Position numbers and translations under genes: made by a program. Under the pieces are notes generated by a model that saw only the letters and a program-made list of their open reading frames with translations, was not told the DNA's origin and searched no databases. From contig DATJUX010000036.1 in NCBI GenBank assembly GCA_035502095.1, positions 62,001 through 126,000 on the forward strand: DNA of 64,000 bases. Reading direction: 5' to 3'. Shown here piece by piece: positions 33,756 through 42,222 of the stretch; within the stretch, counting starts at the first letter, position 1, and each line of letters opens with the position of its first letter. Origin of the DNA: JAKANT01 sp035502095. Lineage in GTDB: Bacteria > Pseudomonadota > Gammaproteobacteria > Burkholderiales > Burkholderiaceae_F.

Positions 33756-34055
33756 ATGGCGCTATTCGGGCTTACCGGTGTGCACCTGGACGAAGAGGGC
33801 CGGATATTGCGCGCCAGGTTGCAGGAAGCAGATGGCGCGACAAACACGTGGGTCGGCGAACCCTTTGAATCTGACGCGCACAAGGTTGCGAACTTGATCG
33901 CGACCGGCCACGTCGTCTACGCCGTCTTCATCGTGCTGGGCCGCGGGGTGCTGGGCCCGAGGTTTCGCGTCGTCGTGGATCCGGATGGCAACGAAGGCAT
34001 CGAACTCGAACCGGCAAGTCGCGGGCTCGGCACGCGCGATCTTCTGCTGTTCTGA
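33756..34055 (+). CDS. Unknown small protein
   Basis: This 99-residue protein starts at an ATG with GGAGG six bases upstream. It reads as an alternating beta-strand protein (GVHLDEEGRILRARLQEA; VVYAVFIVLGRGVLGPRFRV; VVDPDGNEGIELEP). It is not recognised. It follows zwf in the same direction. Confidence 0.7.
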   Translation: MALFGLTGVHLDEEGRILRARLQEADGATNTWVGEPFESDAHKVANLIATGHVVYAVFIVLGRGVLGPRFRVVVDPDGNEGIELEPASRGLGTRDLLLF

Positions 34056-34114
34056 TCCGTCAAGCCGACCCGCTTTCTCGATGCCATCGCGCCACACGCG
34101 CGCGCCGGTTTCGA

Positions 34115-34364
34115 TCGGCCGGTTGCGATCTGAAGAGTTGCGTGAACCTGGCGCTGCAGGCGTCGTCGTTCGGATGAGTCTCGAACAAGCCGGCGAAGAC
34201 CATATGTCGGCGAGACAGCGCGCGCTTTGGCCATGTCACGCTGCTTGACGGCGTCGTAGAAGTGCCTGAAAACGATTCCTTCTGCAGCGTGGAGGAAGAA
34301 TGACCGCCGTGCCGTGGAAGTCCAGCCGCGCGAACTGCGGCACGCCGTACTCGGCGAAACGCAT
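34115..34364 (-). pseudogene. Decayed unidentified gene downstream of chrA
   Basis: Three consecutive patches in different leftward frames read like one protein: MRFAEYGVPQFARLDFHGTA, then IVFRHFYDAVKQRDMAKARA, then HMVFAGLFETHPNDDACSARF. At least two frameshifts separate them. The family is not recognised. The ATG lies seven bases past the chrA stop, so it was probably the next gene of that operon. Confidence 0.45.
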
Positions 34365-34371
34365 GCCGAAC

Positions 34372-35595
34372 TCAGAAAGTCGCGACCAGCGCACTGGCAA
34401 ACGCGCTGAGCAGCACCACCAGCCACGGCGGGGTCTGCCATGCGACCAGCAACAAGAACGCGGCCGCGGCGAGCGAGAAATCCGCCGCGCCCGTAATTCC
34501 CGAGCTCCACACCGGCCTGTAAAGCGCCGCGAGCAACAGCCCGACGACCGCCGCGTTCACGCCGCGCAGGACGGACCGGGCAGCATGCAATCGCCTCAGC
34601 TCGTCCCAGAACGGCAGTGCGCCAATGACAAGAAGGAACGATGGCAGGAACACTGCTGCCAGACATAGCGCTGCGCCTGCCCAACCGTTCGGCTCCGGGC
34701 CCATGACCGCACCAAGGTATGCCGCGAAGGTGAAAAGCGGCCCAGGCACGGCCTGCGCAGCTCCATAACCGGCGAGGAAGGCATCGTTGGTGACCCAGCC
34801 GGGCGGAACAACCGATGCCTGCAAGAGAGGCAGCACCACATGGCCACCGCCAAACACGAGTGAACCCGCGCGGTAGAAGGCCTCGAAGAGCCGCAGGCCT
34901 TGACTTGGGACGGTTGCAGCGAGCACCGGCAATCCGACCAGGAGGACGACGAAGGCCGCCAATACGGCGGCCCCCGTCAGGCGACTCACCGCCAGCGGCA
35001 GCGACACATGGTCGCCGCCGGGTGCGTCCGCTCGCAGCATGGTCAGCCCGATGACTCCCCCCAATGCGATCGCGCCAAGCTGGCCCCACGCCGAAGACAC
35101 CGCAAGCACGATGGCAGCTGCGATCACCGCAACCGTGGCCCGGCCCCGATCGGGCGCTAGCGACCGCATCATGCCAAGCACCGCCTGCGCCACCACGGCC
35201 ACCGCCACGACCTTCAGGCCGTGCAACCAGTGATCGCCGAGGACTCTGTCGACCGTTCCGATTCCTTGCGCGAAGAGCACCAGCGCGAGCGCGGAGGGCA
35301 GCGTGAAACCGATCCAGGCCGCGAGCGCGCCCGCATAGCCGGCGCGGATGAGGCCGACCGCAATCCCGACCTGGCTGCTTGCCGGGCCGGGCAGAAACTG
35401 GCACAGGGCCACGAGGTCGGCATAGCTCTTCTCGTCGAGCCATTTGCGACGCACGACCAGATCGGCGCGAAAGTAACCCAGATGGGCAATCGGACCGCCA
35501 AAGCTCGTCAGTCCAAGGCGCAGAAAGGCGAGAAAGACTTCCCGCGCCGTGCCTTGTTGCGCTTGCGCGGCAAGCCGTGTGGCATCCGTCGTCAT
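34372..35595 (-). CDS. chrA: Chromate transporter ChrA, two-domain form
   Basis: This 407-residue membrane protein has two tandem CHR domains and about ten to twelve transmembrane segments. Signature stretches are FGGPIAHLGYFRADLVV and LVALCQFLPGPASSQVGIA in the first half, FGGGHVVLPLL and AQAVPGPLFTFAAYLG in the second. It exports chromate (and possibly sulfate analogues) from the cytoplasm. The ATG lies at 35595. A damaged gene follows downstream. Confidence 0.94.
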   Translation of the reverse strand: MTTDATRLAAQAQQGTAREVFLAFLRLGLTSFGGPIAHLGYFRADLVVRRKWLDEKSYADLVALCQFLPGPASSQVGIAVGLIRAGYAGALAAWIGFTLPSALALVLFAQGIGTVDRVLGDHWLHGLKVVAVAVVAQAVLGMMRSLAPDRGRATVAVIAAAIVLAVSSAWGQLGAIALGGVIGLTMLRADAPGGDHVSLPLAVSRLTGAAVLAAFVVLLVGLPVLAATVPSQGLRLFEAFYRAGSLVFGGGHVVLPLLQASVVPPGWVTNDAFLAGYGAAQAVPGPLFTFAAYLGAVMGPEPNGWAGAALCLAAVFLPSFLLVIGALPFWDELRRLHAARSVLRGVNAAVVGLLLAALYRPVWSSGITGAADFSLAAAAFLLLVAWQTPPWLVVLLSAFASALVATF

Positions 35596-35826
35596 CGGCG
35601 CCTGGGCGATGTTTCGCCCGATCGGTCTGCACAGGGTCAACGCGATCAGTTTCGCGTCTCGGTCTCGATCGACTCTATCGAAACGCGATGAAGATGTCAC
35701 CCGTCGGCGTCGGCGTATGCGCGCAGGCCGCTCGGCTTCGTTCCAATCGGGCTCGGGCCGCGCCGCGGCGGCGGGTGCTCTCGAGCCGCGCGACAACTCA
35801 ATCCACTCACCAATCCACTGCTTACG

Positions 35827-35952
35827 GTGTCAGACCGCGGCTTTTCGATCTGGCTCGGCGTGGCGCCTCTCGTCAACCTCGGGAGCTGGCTCAACTTCGC
35901 GCTGGCGCTGGTGGCGCTGGCGCCCGCCGTGCACTTCGTCACGAGCGGATAG
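35827..35952 (+). pseudogene. Fragment of a DUF202 gene with internal deletion
   Basis: About 41 codons read SDRGFSIWLGVAPLV followed directly by WLNFALALVALAPAVHFVTS and a stop. They match the C-terminal half of the DUF202 protein encoded at 23138-23506 (QRGFSLWLGVALLV ... WLNFALALVALALAVHFVTSG) with the middle 40 or so residues missing. Nucleotide identity in the matched parts is high. No start region remains. Confidence 0.85.
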
Positions 35953-36080
35953 GGCCGACCTGCCCTATCGACACCTTCCCTTGGCGGCGATCGATCTCTA
36001 TGCATGAGCGGGCGGGATCATCCCCTCTTCGGTTGGACCGAGGGGCGATCCGCAGATACCCTGTCGCCGCGCGCGAGTGC

Positions 36081-36188
36081 GTCACCGGCACGCCGGAAGG
36101 CGTGGGCGCGCTGCAACCCGGTGACCGCATCGAGGGTCGCATCGACGGCGTGGGCACCATCGCACTCACCGTTGGCCGCCCCGAATGA
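36081..36188 (+). pseudogene. C-terminal fragment of a fumarylacetoacetate/fumarylpyruvate hydrolase
   Basis: The last 35 codons before a stop read VTGTPEGVGALQPGDRIEGR and IDGVGTIALTVGRPE, the conserved end of the FAH hydrolase family. The upstream catalytic part is missing. The stop overlaps an ATG near the gentisate dioxygenase start, the usual layout of gentisate operons, where fumarylpyruvate hydrolase is a pathway partner. Confidence 0.85.
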
Positions 36189-36199
36189 AGGAGAACGCG

Positions 36200-37333
36200 A
36201 TGACCACCGAGACCACTCCCTCACCGGTGAACCTGAAGGCCATTGCCGCGCCGGGGCAACCGGAAGCCTCCGTGGAGCTGGAACAGTTGTACCGCGGCTT
36301 CGAGCGTGAACTGCTCGTGCCGCTGTGGACGGAGATCGCCGACCTGATGCCGATGCATCCGAAGTCGAAGGCCGCGCCCCACCTGTGGCGCTGGCAGAAC
36401 CTGGTCGCACTGGCCGATCGCGCCGGGCATCTGGTCCCAGTGGGCCGCGGCGGCGAGCGGCGCGCGATCGCGCTCGCCAATCCGGCGCTCGGCGGCAAGC
36501 CCTACGCCACGCCGACGCTGTGGGCCGCGATCCAGTACCTGATGCCGGGCGAGGACGCTCCGGAGCATCGTCATTCACAGCATGCCTTTCGCTTCGTCGT
36601 CGAGGGCGAAGGGGTATGGACCGTCGTCAACGGCGATCCGGTGCGCATGTCGCGCGGCGACTTCCTGCCGCAGGCGGGCTGGAACTGGCACGCGCATCAC
36701 AACGCCGCCAGTGCGCCGATGGCCTGGATCGACGGGCTCGACATCCCGTTCGCGTACTACACCGAATCACAGTTCTTCGAGTTCGGCCGCGAGCAGATCG
36801 GCACGGCCGAAAGAACCACGCCCGAGCGGTCGCGCTCCGAACGGTTGTGGGGCCATCGCGGCCTGCGCCCTCTTTCGCAGCCGGACGCACCGACGGCCTC
36901 GCCGCTGCTCGCTTACCGCTGGGTCGACACCGATCATGCGCTGCGCGAGCAACTGGCGCTCGAAGACGAAGGCTGCGCGGCGACGCTCAGTCCGGGACAT
37001 GCGGCGGTCCGCTTCACGAATCCGAGCAACGGCAAGGACGTGCTGCCGACCATCCGCGCCGAGATGCACCGTATTCGCGGCGGCGCCGAGAGTCTCGCGC
37101 GGCGCGAGGTCGGCTCCTCCGTCTACCAGGTCTTCGACGGCACCGGAACCGCCACGGTCGGCGACCGGCGCTGGAACGTCACACGTGGCGACCTGTTCGT
37201 CGTGCCGTCGTGGGTGCCCTTCACAGCGAGGGCCGACGGGGAGCGCTCAGCGAGCCTCGACCTGTTCCGCTTCGGCGATGCGCCGATCTTCGAAGCCCTG
37301 CATGCCGACCGCGTTCAAGTGGCGGGAGGGTGA
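36200..37333 (+). CDS. gtdA: Gentisate 1,2-dioxygenase-like bicupin
   Basis: This 377-residue protein has two cupin domains. The N-terminal one carries the iron ligands in EDAPEHRHSQHAFRFVVEGEG (near 118) and the WHAHHN segment; the second lies around VYQVFDGTGTATVGDRRW. This layout is that of gentisate 1,2-dioxygenase, which opens the ring of gentisate to maleylpyruvate; 1-hydroxy-2-naphthoate and salicylate dioxygenases are close relatives. The ATG has AAGGAG six bases upstream. Only a fragment of the hydrolase expected next in the pathway remains just upstream. Confidence 0.88.
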   Translation: MTTETTPSPVNLKAIAAPGQPEASVELEQLYRGFERELLVPLWTEIADLMPMHPKSKAAPHLWRWQNLVALADRAGHLVPVGRGGERRAIALANPALGGKPYATPTLWAAIQYLMPGEDAPEHRHSQHAFRFVVEGEGVWTVVNGDPVRMSRGDFLPQAGWNWHAHHNAASAPMAWIDGLDIPFAYYTESQFFEFGREQIGTAERTTPERSRSERLWGHRGLRPLSQPDAPTASPLLAYRWVDTDHALREQLALEDEGCAATLSPGHAAVRFTNPSNGKDVLPTIRAEMHRIRGGAESLARREVGSSVYQVFDGTGTATVGDRRWNVTRGDLFVVPSWVPFTARADGERSASLDLFRFGDAPIFEALHADRVQVAGG

Positions 37334-37389
37334 AAGACCGGCTTCGGATCGCCGGCATTCCAGTCGCTCGCCCCGTACGCCCGACGACA

Positions 37390-37883
37390 TCACGGGCGTC
37401 GTCGTGACCGCGCTCGTGCGGCGCTCGAGGCGGCCGGCGACCCGGGTGTCGTGGCGGATCCGCGACGCGATCGCACCGATGTGCGGCGCGGCACCAGAGC
37501 CCCGGCGCCAGCGGCTCGTAGCAGGCGCTGGAACGTAGGACATTCGGCCTGGTTCGGCGCCGGGCACGCGGCAGCATGTCTCAACCCGCCGCTCATCGCA
37601 CGCAGCCTCCTGATCATTCGGTCGATCTCGTCTGCCTTGGCCGACAGCATCCGCCGATCGATCATCGGCTTCCCATCGGGTGAGAACATCGCCCCGATCT
37701 CGTCCAGGGAGAAGCCGGCGGCCCGCCCCAGAGCGATCAGAGCCAATCGATCCAGCACTCCCGGGGTAAACCAACGGCGTGCGCCCCGACGGCCTACCGA
37801 CGTGATGAGGCCCTTCGCCTCATAGAGAAGCGCAGCGTCGATGCCGGCACGCTCGCGCGCCTTGCCACCTCCGCGATGTCCAT
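37390..37883 (-). pseudogene. MerR-family regulator, frameshifted
   Basis: The first frame begins MDIAEVARRASVPASTLRF, a clear MerR winged-helix N-terminus. It then loses frame within TTCTCTATG near 37825-37829, where two extra bases (a TC/CT repeat) occur. The continuation YEAKGLITSVGRRGARRWF, AALGRAAGFSLDEIGAM-like recognition and ECPTFQRLL end are in another frame. Removing two bases would restore a continuous MerR protein of about 140 residues or more. It is divergent from the DUF2938 gene. Confidence 0.85.
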
Positions 37884-37965
37884 CGCGACCTCTTGACTTC
37901 AAGTCGACTTGAACTTCCAGTGCGGCCGGGTATCTCGTTCGTCAATCCTCGGTGGGGGAACCGCC

Positions 37966-38467
37966 ATGGCCGTGCTGTTTGAAGACCTGATCCGGATCGC
38001 GTTCGTTGGCATCGGCGCAACCGCTGTGATGGACGTTTGGCTCCTGCTGCTGCAGCGGATCAAGGTCCAGACACTCCATCTGGGCCTCGTCGGCCGCTGG
38101 GTCGGGCACATGTTCCGCGGCAAATGGGCACACAACGCCATCGCGAGCGCAGCGCCGGTCGAGGGAGAACGGATGTTGGGCTGGCTGACTCACTACGCGG
38201 TGGGGGTGGCGCTCGCCGGTCTCCTGGTGGCGCTCTGCGGCGTCGCATTGGACGAAAAGCCCGAGGTTCCTGCCGGCCCTCTGCTGCGTGGGAACCGCCA
38301 CGGCCGTGGCGCCGCTGTTCGTCATGCAGCAGGCCATGGGAGCCGGCTTCGCCGCTTCAAAGACGTCGACGCCCGTCCGGAACTGCCTGCGATCACTGGT
38401 CAACCACGGCGTATTCGGGAGCGGCATGTACCTCTCCGCCGTGCTCCTCGTGTGGATTGCGGGATGA
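37966..38467 (+). pseudogene. DUF2938 membrane protein, frameshifted
   Basis: The N-terminal part MAVLFEDLIRIAFVGIGATA through LGWLTHYAVGVALAGLLVAL matches the DUF2938 family. Frame is lost near 38265-38285. The rest continues in the next frame (VAPLFVMQQAMGAGFAASKT, LVNHGVFGSGMYLSAVLLVW) up to a stop at 38465. A single extra base explains it. It is divergent from a MerR gene that is also frameshifted. Confidence 0.85.
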
Positions 38468-38937
38468 CGGCGTGTTGAGGACGCAGGGTGGCCGATGGCC
38501 GTCATCCGCGGACGCGCGGTGTCGGATTCCGGGCGCCGGCTTCGATGACGCGTCTGACTCGGGCTATCCGGCGCCGTCCGAATTGACTGGGTCGGACTGG
38601 CTGCCGGACTGGAGATTCGATTGCCGTGCTTCTCGCTCGACGGCGCTCTTGCCGGCAACGATGTCGAGCGCCGTCGCGCCTGGCTCGGCCTGGCCGCGGT
38701 GGTGCGAATTCTCGACGATCTTGCGGGTGCCGAAGCGGCAGTGGAAAACGCCGAATGCGCAGCCGACTGCGCACGGCTCGCGGGAGCAACGCGCGCGGAT
38801 CCGTTTGATCCGTGGCAATCTCCGCGGCCGCCGACGGGCGGCGGGGCATTGCCGCCCCGCGAAGAGCGGAAACGCGCGCAGCGCCTGCAAGCGCTGCACC
38901 GCATCCGCACCGAGCGCCCGCTACGGTCGCCTGCAGC
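38468..38937. other. Stretch without a recognised gene
   Basis: About 470 bases between the DUF2938 pseudogene and the outer-membrane factor gene. A rightward frame (GNDVERRRAWLGLAAVVRIL near 38650-38710) reads somewhat like protein but has weak G/C third-position bias and no start signal. It may be decayed. Confidence 0.4.
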
Positions 38938-40419
38938 TCAGTGCGGAAGGGCGGCGGCCGGCACCGATGCGTCGCTGGCGCCCCACCAACCGCCGCCGAG
39001 TGCGGTGTACAGCGCCACCGTGTCCTGCAGGCGCTGCGCGGTCGCGGCAAAGCGAGCGAGGCGCGCCTGCCGGAGCTGGGAATCGGCGTTGAGCAGGTCG
39101 AGATATCCGGCCGTGCCTGCTTCGTAATTGGCGCGCACCAGCTCCAGGTTGCTTGCCGCGGCGACCTCGGCATCGACCTGTGCCTTCTGCACATCGGTGT
39201 CGTGTTCGAGCGCGCGCAGTGTGTCGGCGACCTGCGTCAGCGCTTCCAGAACCGTTTCCCGGTACGTGGCGAGCGCCTGGTCGTACGCATCGATCGCAGC
39301 GCTGCGTGCGTACCACTGGGAGCCGCCGCTGAAAATCGACGCGGCGAGCGATGCCTGCAGCGACCAGAAGCGCGTGCCCGATTGCAGCAGGTCGGCGATC
39401 ACCCCGTGCGACGACCCGGCCACCCCGCCGAGCGTCAGCTGCGGAAACAGGTCCGCCGTCGCGACCCCGATCTGCGCGCTCGCGGCATGCAGCACCGCCT
39501 CCGCGGCCAGGATGTCCGGCCGCCGGCGCGCGAGCGTCGACGGCAGCGTCTGCGGCAGTTCGAGCGGAAGCGTCAGCTCGTCGAGCGCGATCGCAGGCAG
39601 GCTCGCCTCCGCCGGCGCCTGCCCGCCGAGCTGCGCCAGCAGGTGCTCGCTCTGGTCGATCCTCTGCTCCAGCGCGGCGAGCGTGGCCCGGTTGGACGCG
39701 CGCTGGCTGCGCAGCGCGAGCACCGGCGCGTAGGGCGCGGTACCGGCTTCGTACTGCACCGTCGCGAGACGGATCTGGTCGGCCTGCATCGCGATCATCT
39801 CGCGCAGGGCGTCGCGCTGCGCCCGGTACCCGGCGCGTGCGATGACCGTGTTTGCCACGTTTGCCGTCAGCGCGAGGTACGCGGCGAGATAATCGGCGCG
39901 CTGAAGATCGACCTTCGCCCCGAGCGCCTCGACCGTGCGGCGCTGGCCTCCGAACAGATCCAGGGCATAGCTGACGCTGGCCGATACGGTACCCAGGTTG
40001 TAGAGCCCGGTTGCGACCGGCGCACGGTTGACGATCGCGAGCGAGTTCTGGCGCGCGGCCACCACGCTCGCGCCCACCTGCGGGTAGAACACGCCATAGC
40101 CTGCCTTCAGGCTGTCCTCGCTCTGGCGCAGCGCCGCCTGCGCTGCCACGAGCGTCGGGCTGCGCGCGACCGCGCCCCTGACCAGATCGTTCAGGCGCGG
40201 CGAATCGAACAGCGCCCACCACTCGGCGGGCACGTCGATGCGCTCATCGAAGCGCTGCCTGGCGACGCCCGCCCCGCCTTCGGTCGTGCGGGCGCCTCCC
40301 GGCAGGTAGCCGCTGACGGCAGGCGGATCGGGCTGCTTGAAGTCGGGCCCGAGCGCGCACGCGCCCAGCGTGCACGCGATCGAAGCGAAGATCAGGCGCG
40401 GGCAGCCGGGAGAGACCAT
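38938..40419 (-). CDS. NodT-type outer-membrane efflux lipoprotein (TolC-like)
   Basis: This 493-residue protein belongs to the RND outer-membrane factor family. A lipobox lies in ACTLGACALG (near 16-24) and two homologous alpha-helical repeats follow, with LARRRPDILAAEAVLHAASA (near 310) being the conserved family segment. It forms the outer-membrane channel. It is the last gene of a leftward four-gene exporter (permease, ATPase, HlyD adaptor, this channel). Confidence 0.95.
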   Translation of the reverse strand: MVSPGCPRLIFASIACTLGACALGPDFKQPDPPAVSGYLPGGARTTEGGAGVARQRFDERIDVPAEWWALFDSPRLNDLVRGAVARSPTLVAAQAALRQSEDSLKAGYGVFYPQVGASVVAARQNSLAIVNRAPVATGLYNLGTVSASVSYALDLFGGQRRTVEALGAKVDLQRADYLAAYLALTANVANTVIARAGYRAQRDALREMIAMQADQIRLATVQYEAGTAPYAPVLALRSQRASNRATLAALEQRIDQSEHLLAQLGGQAPAEASLPAIALDELTLPLELPQTLPSTLARRRPDILAAEAVLHAASAQIGVATADLFPQLTLGGVAGSSHGVIADLLQSGTRFWSLQASLAASIFSGGSQWYARSAAIDAYDQALATYRETVLEALTQVADTLRALEHDTDVQKAQVDAEVAAASNLELVRANYEAGTAGYLDLLNADSQLRQARLARFAATAQRLQDTVALYTALGGGWWGASDASVPAAALPH

Positions 40420-40428
40420 GCTCCCACC

Positions 40429-41529
40429 CTATTTCCCGATGTAGACATCGACCAGCTGGCCGGCGTAGACCTTCAGCGTCGCGTCGTTGGCGAACCGGAA
40501 GATCACCGGCAGAACGCGTACGTCGACCCGCTCCTGCCGCTGGTCCGAGAGCGCGATCTTGGGGCTGACGTAGGGCTCGATGCCGACGAATTCGAGCGGC
40601 ACGCTTATGCGCGTGCCGCGCACGAACATCTGCGCCTTGATCTCGCCGGGCGCGGGCAGGCGCGGGATCAGGATCTCATCGACGTAGCAGCGCACGTGCA
40701 GGCGCCCCGGCGCGCTGCCGAGCACCACCAGCGGGTTGTTCGTCGTCTGCGTGTAGGCGTCGTATACCCCCTGCGGCGTCGCGTAGCTGCCCGCACCGGC
40801 TTTGATCGACAGCACGATGCCGTCGGCCGGCGCCCGCAGGGTGTACTTCGCGAGCAGCGCGTTCGAGGCCTCGTAGGCCTTGGCGAGCGCCAGCTGCTGC
40901 GCCTGCTGGTTGCGGATGTCGAACGACCATGCGCCCGCCTTGGTGAGGTCGAGCTGGCGCTGCGCCGTGATCCGGTTCGCGTCGGCCAGCAGCCAGGCGT
41001 TGCGCGCCGAATCGAGCGCGTCGCGGCTCACCGCGTGCGGATCGAGGTCGAACGCTCGCTGCTGCTTGTCGTACTGGTCCTTGGCCGACCTGGCTGCGGC
41101 CTCGGCCGAAACGAGCTGGGCCTGCGCGACCTCCAGCGTCTCGGGCCGCGGCTGCGCGCGCAGCTCCTCCAGCAGCGCCTGCGCGGCCTGCGCCTGCGCG
41201 CGCTGCTGCTCCGCGGTGGCCCGCTGCACCCTGTCGTCGAGCGTGAGGAGCGGCGCGCCCTTGGCCACCGTCTGCCCCTCGCGCACGGCCACGGCGGTGA
41301 CGACGCCGGCGACCTCCGGGTAGAGGTTGACGTTGGAGCCGTTGGGCTGCTCGCTCTCGACGATGCCGTTGGCGTAGATGCCCTGCGCGTACGGGTTGGG
41401 AGCCGGATCGAACACCGGCCGTTGCGGCGGCTGCCGCTGGTTCAGGTAGATCGCGGCAGCGATGCCGGCAAGGCAGCCGATGCCGGCAAGCAGGAACAGC
41501 GTCCTAGTCCCGGTCCACCGAAGCGCCAT
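40429..41529 (-). CDS. HlyD/DevB-type membrane-fusion adaptor
   Basis: This 366-residue periplasmic adaptor has one N-terminal transmembrane helix (LFLLAGIGCLAGIAAAIYL), a lipoyl-type barrel (YPEVAGVVTAVAVREGQTVAKG), a long coiled-coil hairpin (about 95-215) and a second barrel half (LRAPADGIVLSIKAGAG). It bridges the ABC permease and the TolC-like channel. Its start lies inside the 3' end of the ATPase gene (26-base overlap), showing tight coupling. Confidence 0.93.
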   Translation of the reverse strand: MALRWTGTRTLFLLAGIGCLAGIAAAIYLNQRQPPQRPVFDPAPNPYAQGIYANGIVESEQPNGSNVNLYPEVAGVVTAVAVREGQTVAKGAPLLTLDDRVQRATAEQQRAQAQAAQALLEELRAQPRPETLEVAQAQLVSAEAAARSAKDQYDKQQRAFDLDPHAVSRDALDSARNAWLLADANRITAQRQLDLTKAGAWSFDIRNQQAQQLALAKAYEASNALLAKYTLRAPADGIVLSIKAGAGSYATPQGVYDAYTQTTNNPLVVLGSAPGRLHVRCYVDEILIPRLPAPGEIKAQMFVRGTRISVPLEFVGIEPYVSPKIALSDQRQERVDVRVLPVIFRFANDATLKVYAGQLVDVYIGK

Positions 41530-42220
41530 TTTCGGTCTCCTTCAGCTGGCCGTCCTCCATGCGCAGGATGCGGTGCGCGAACTCGTAGATGCGGGCGTCG
41601 TGCGTGACGACGACGATGCAGCGGCTGGCGTTCAGCACTTCGTGGCGGACGAAGCCGACGATCGCCCTGCCCGTGTCGCCGTCGAGCGATGCCGTCGGCT
41701 CGTCGAAGATGAGGATGTCGGGCTGGCTCGCGATGGCCCGTGCGATCGCCACCCTCTGCTGCTCGCCGCCCGACAGCTTCACCGGAGGCAGCTCGGCGCG
41801 CGATTCGAGGCCGACGATCTTCAGGTAACGCAGGGCCTGGGCGATTGCGTCCTCCCAGGGTTGCTTCTTGAGGATGAGCGGAATCGCGACGTTTTCGGCG
41901 GTGGTGAGACGCGGGAACAGGTGGTAATCCTGGAACACGAAGCCGATCTTGTTGAGCCGGAGGTCGGCGATGCGATCCCTCTCGAGGCTCCAGATGTCTT
42001 CGCCCTCGATCGTGACGCGCCCAGAATCGGGGCGCAGGATCCCGGAGATCACGCTGAGCAGCGTGGTCTTGCCGCTGCCGGACGGACCTACGATGTACAG
42101 CATCTCGCCGAGGCGAGCCTCGAGGTTGACGTCGCGCAGGGCCTGCGTGCGCGCCTCGCCGACGCCGAACGCCTTGTTGAGCCCGGTGGCTGCGATGGCG
42201 GCCTGTGGGGTCCCGGTCAC
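41504..42220 (-). CDS. MacB/DevA-type ABC transporter ATPase
   Basis: This 238-residue ATPase has Walker A GPSGSGKTTL (near 44), the signature LSGGEQQRVAIARA (near 146), Walker B ILIFDEPTASLD and the H-loop VVVTHDARI. It belongs to the LolD/MacB/DevA group. The start is a GTG two bases after the permease stop; there is no earlier ATG. It powers the exporter formed with the flanking genes. Confidence 0.94.
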   Translation of the reverse strand: MTGTPQAAIAATGLNKAFGVGEARTQALRDVNLEARLGEMLYIVGPSGSGKTTLLSVISGILRPDSGRVTIEGEDIWSLERDRIADLRLNKIGFVFQDYHLFPRLTTAENVAIPLILKKQPWEDAIAQALRYLKIVGLESRAELPPVKLSGGEQQRVAIARAIASQPDILIFDEPTASLDGDTGRAIVGFVRHEVLNASRCIVVVTHDARIYEFAHRILRMEDGQLKETENGASVDRD

Positions 42221-42222
42221 GG

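Noticed and set aside
38621..39127. Rightward reading frame with a fairly protein-like stretch (GNDVERRRAWLGLAAVVRIL)
   Set aside because: Third-position G/C bias is weak, there is no start signal, and the second half lies antisense to the outer-membrane factor gene.
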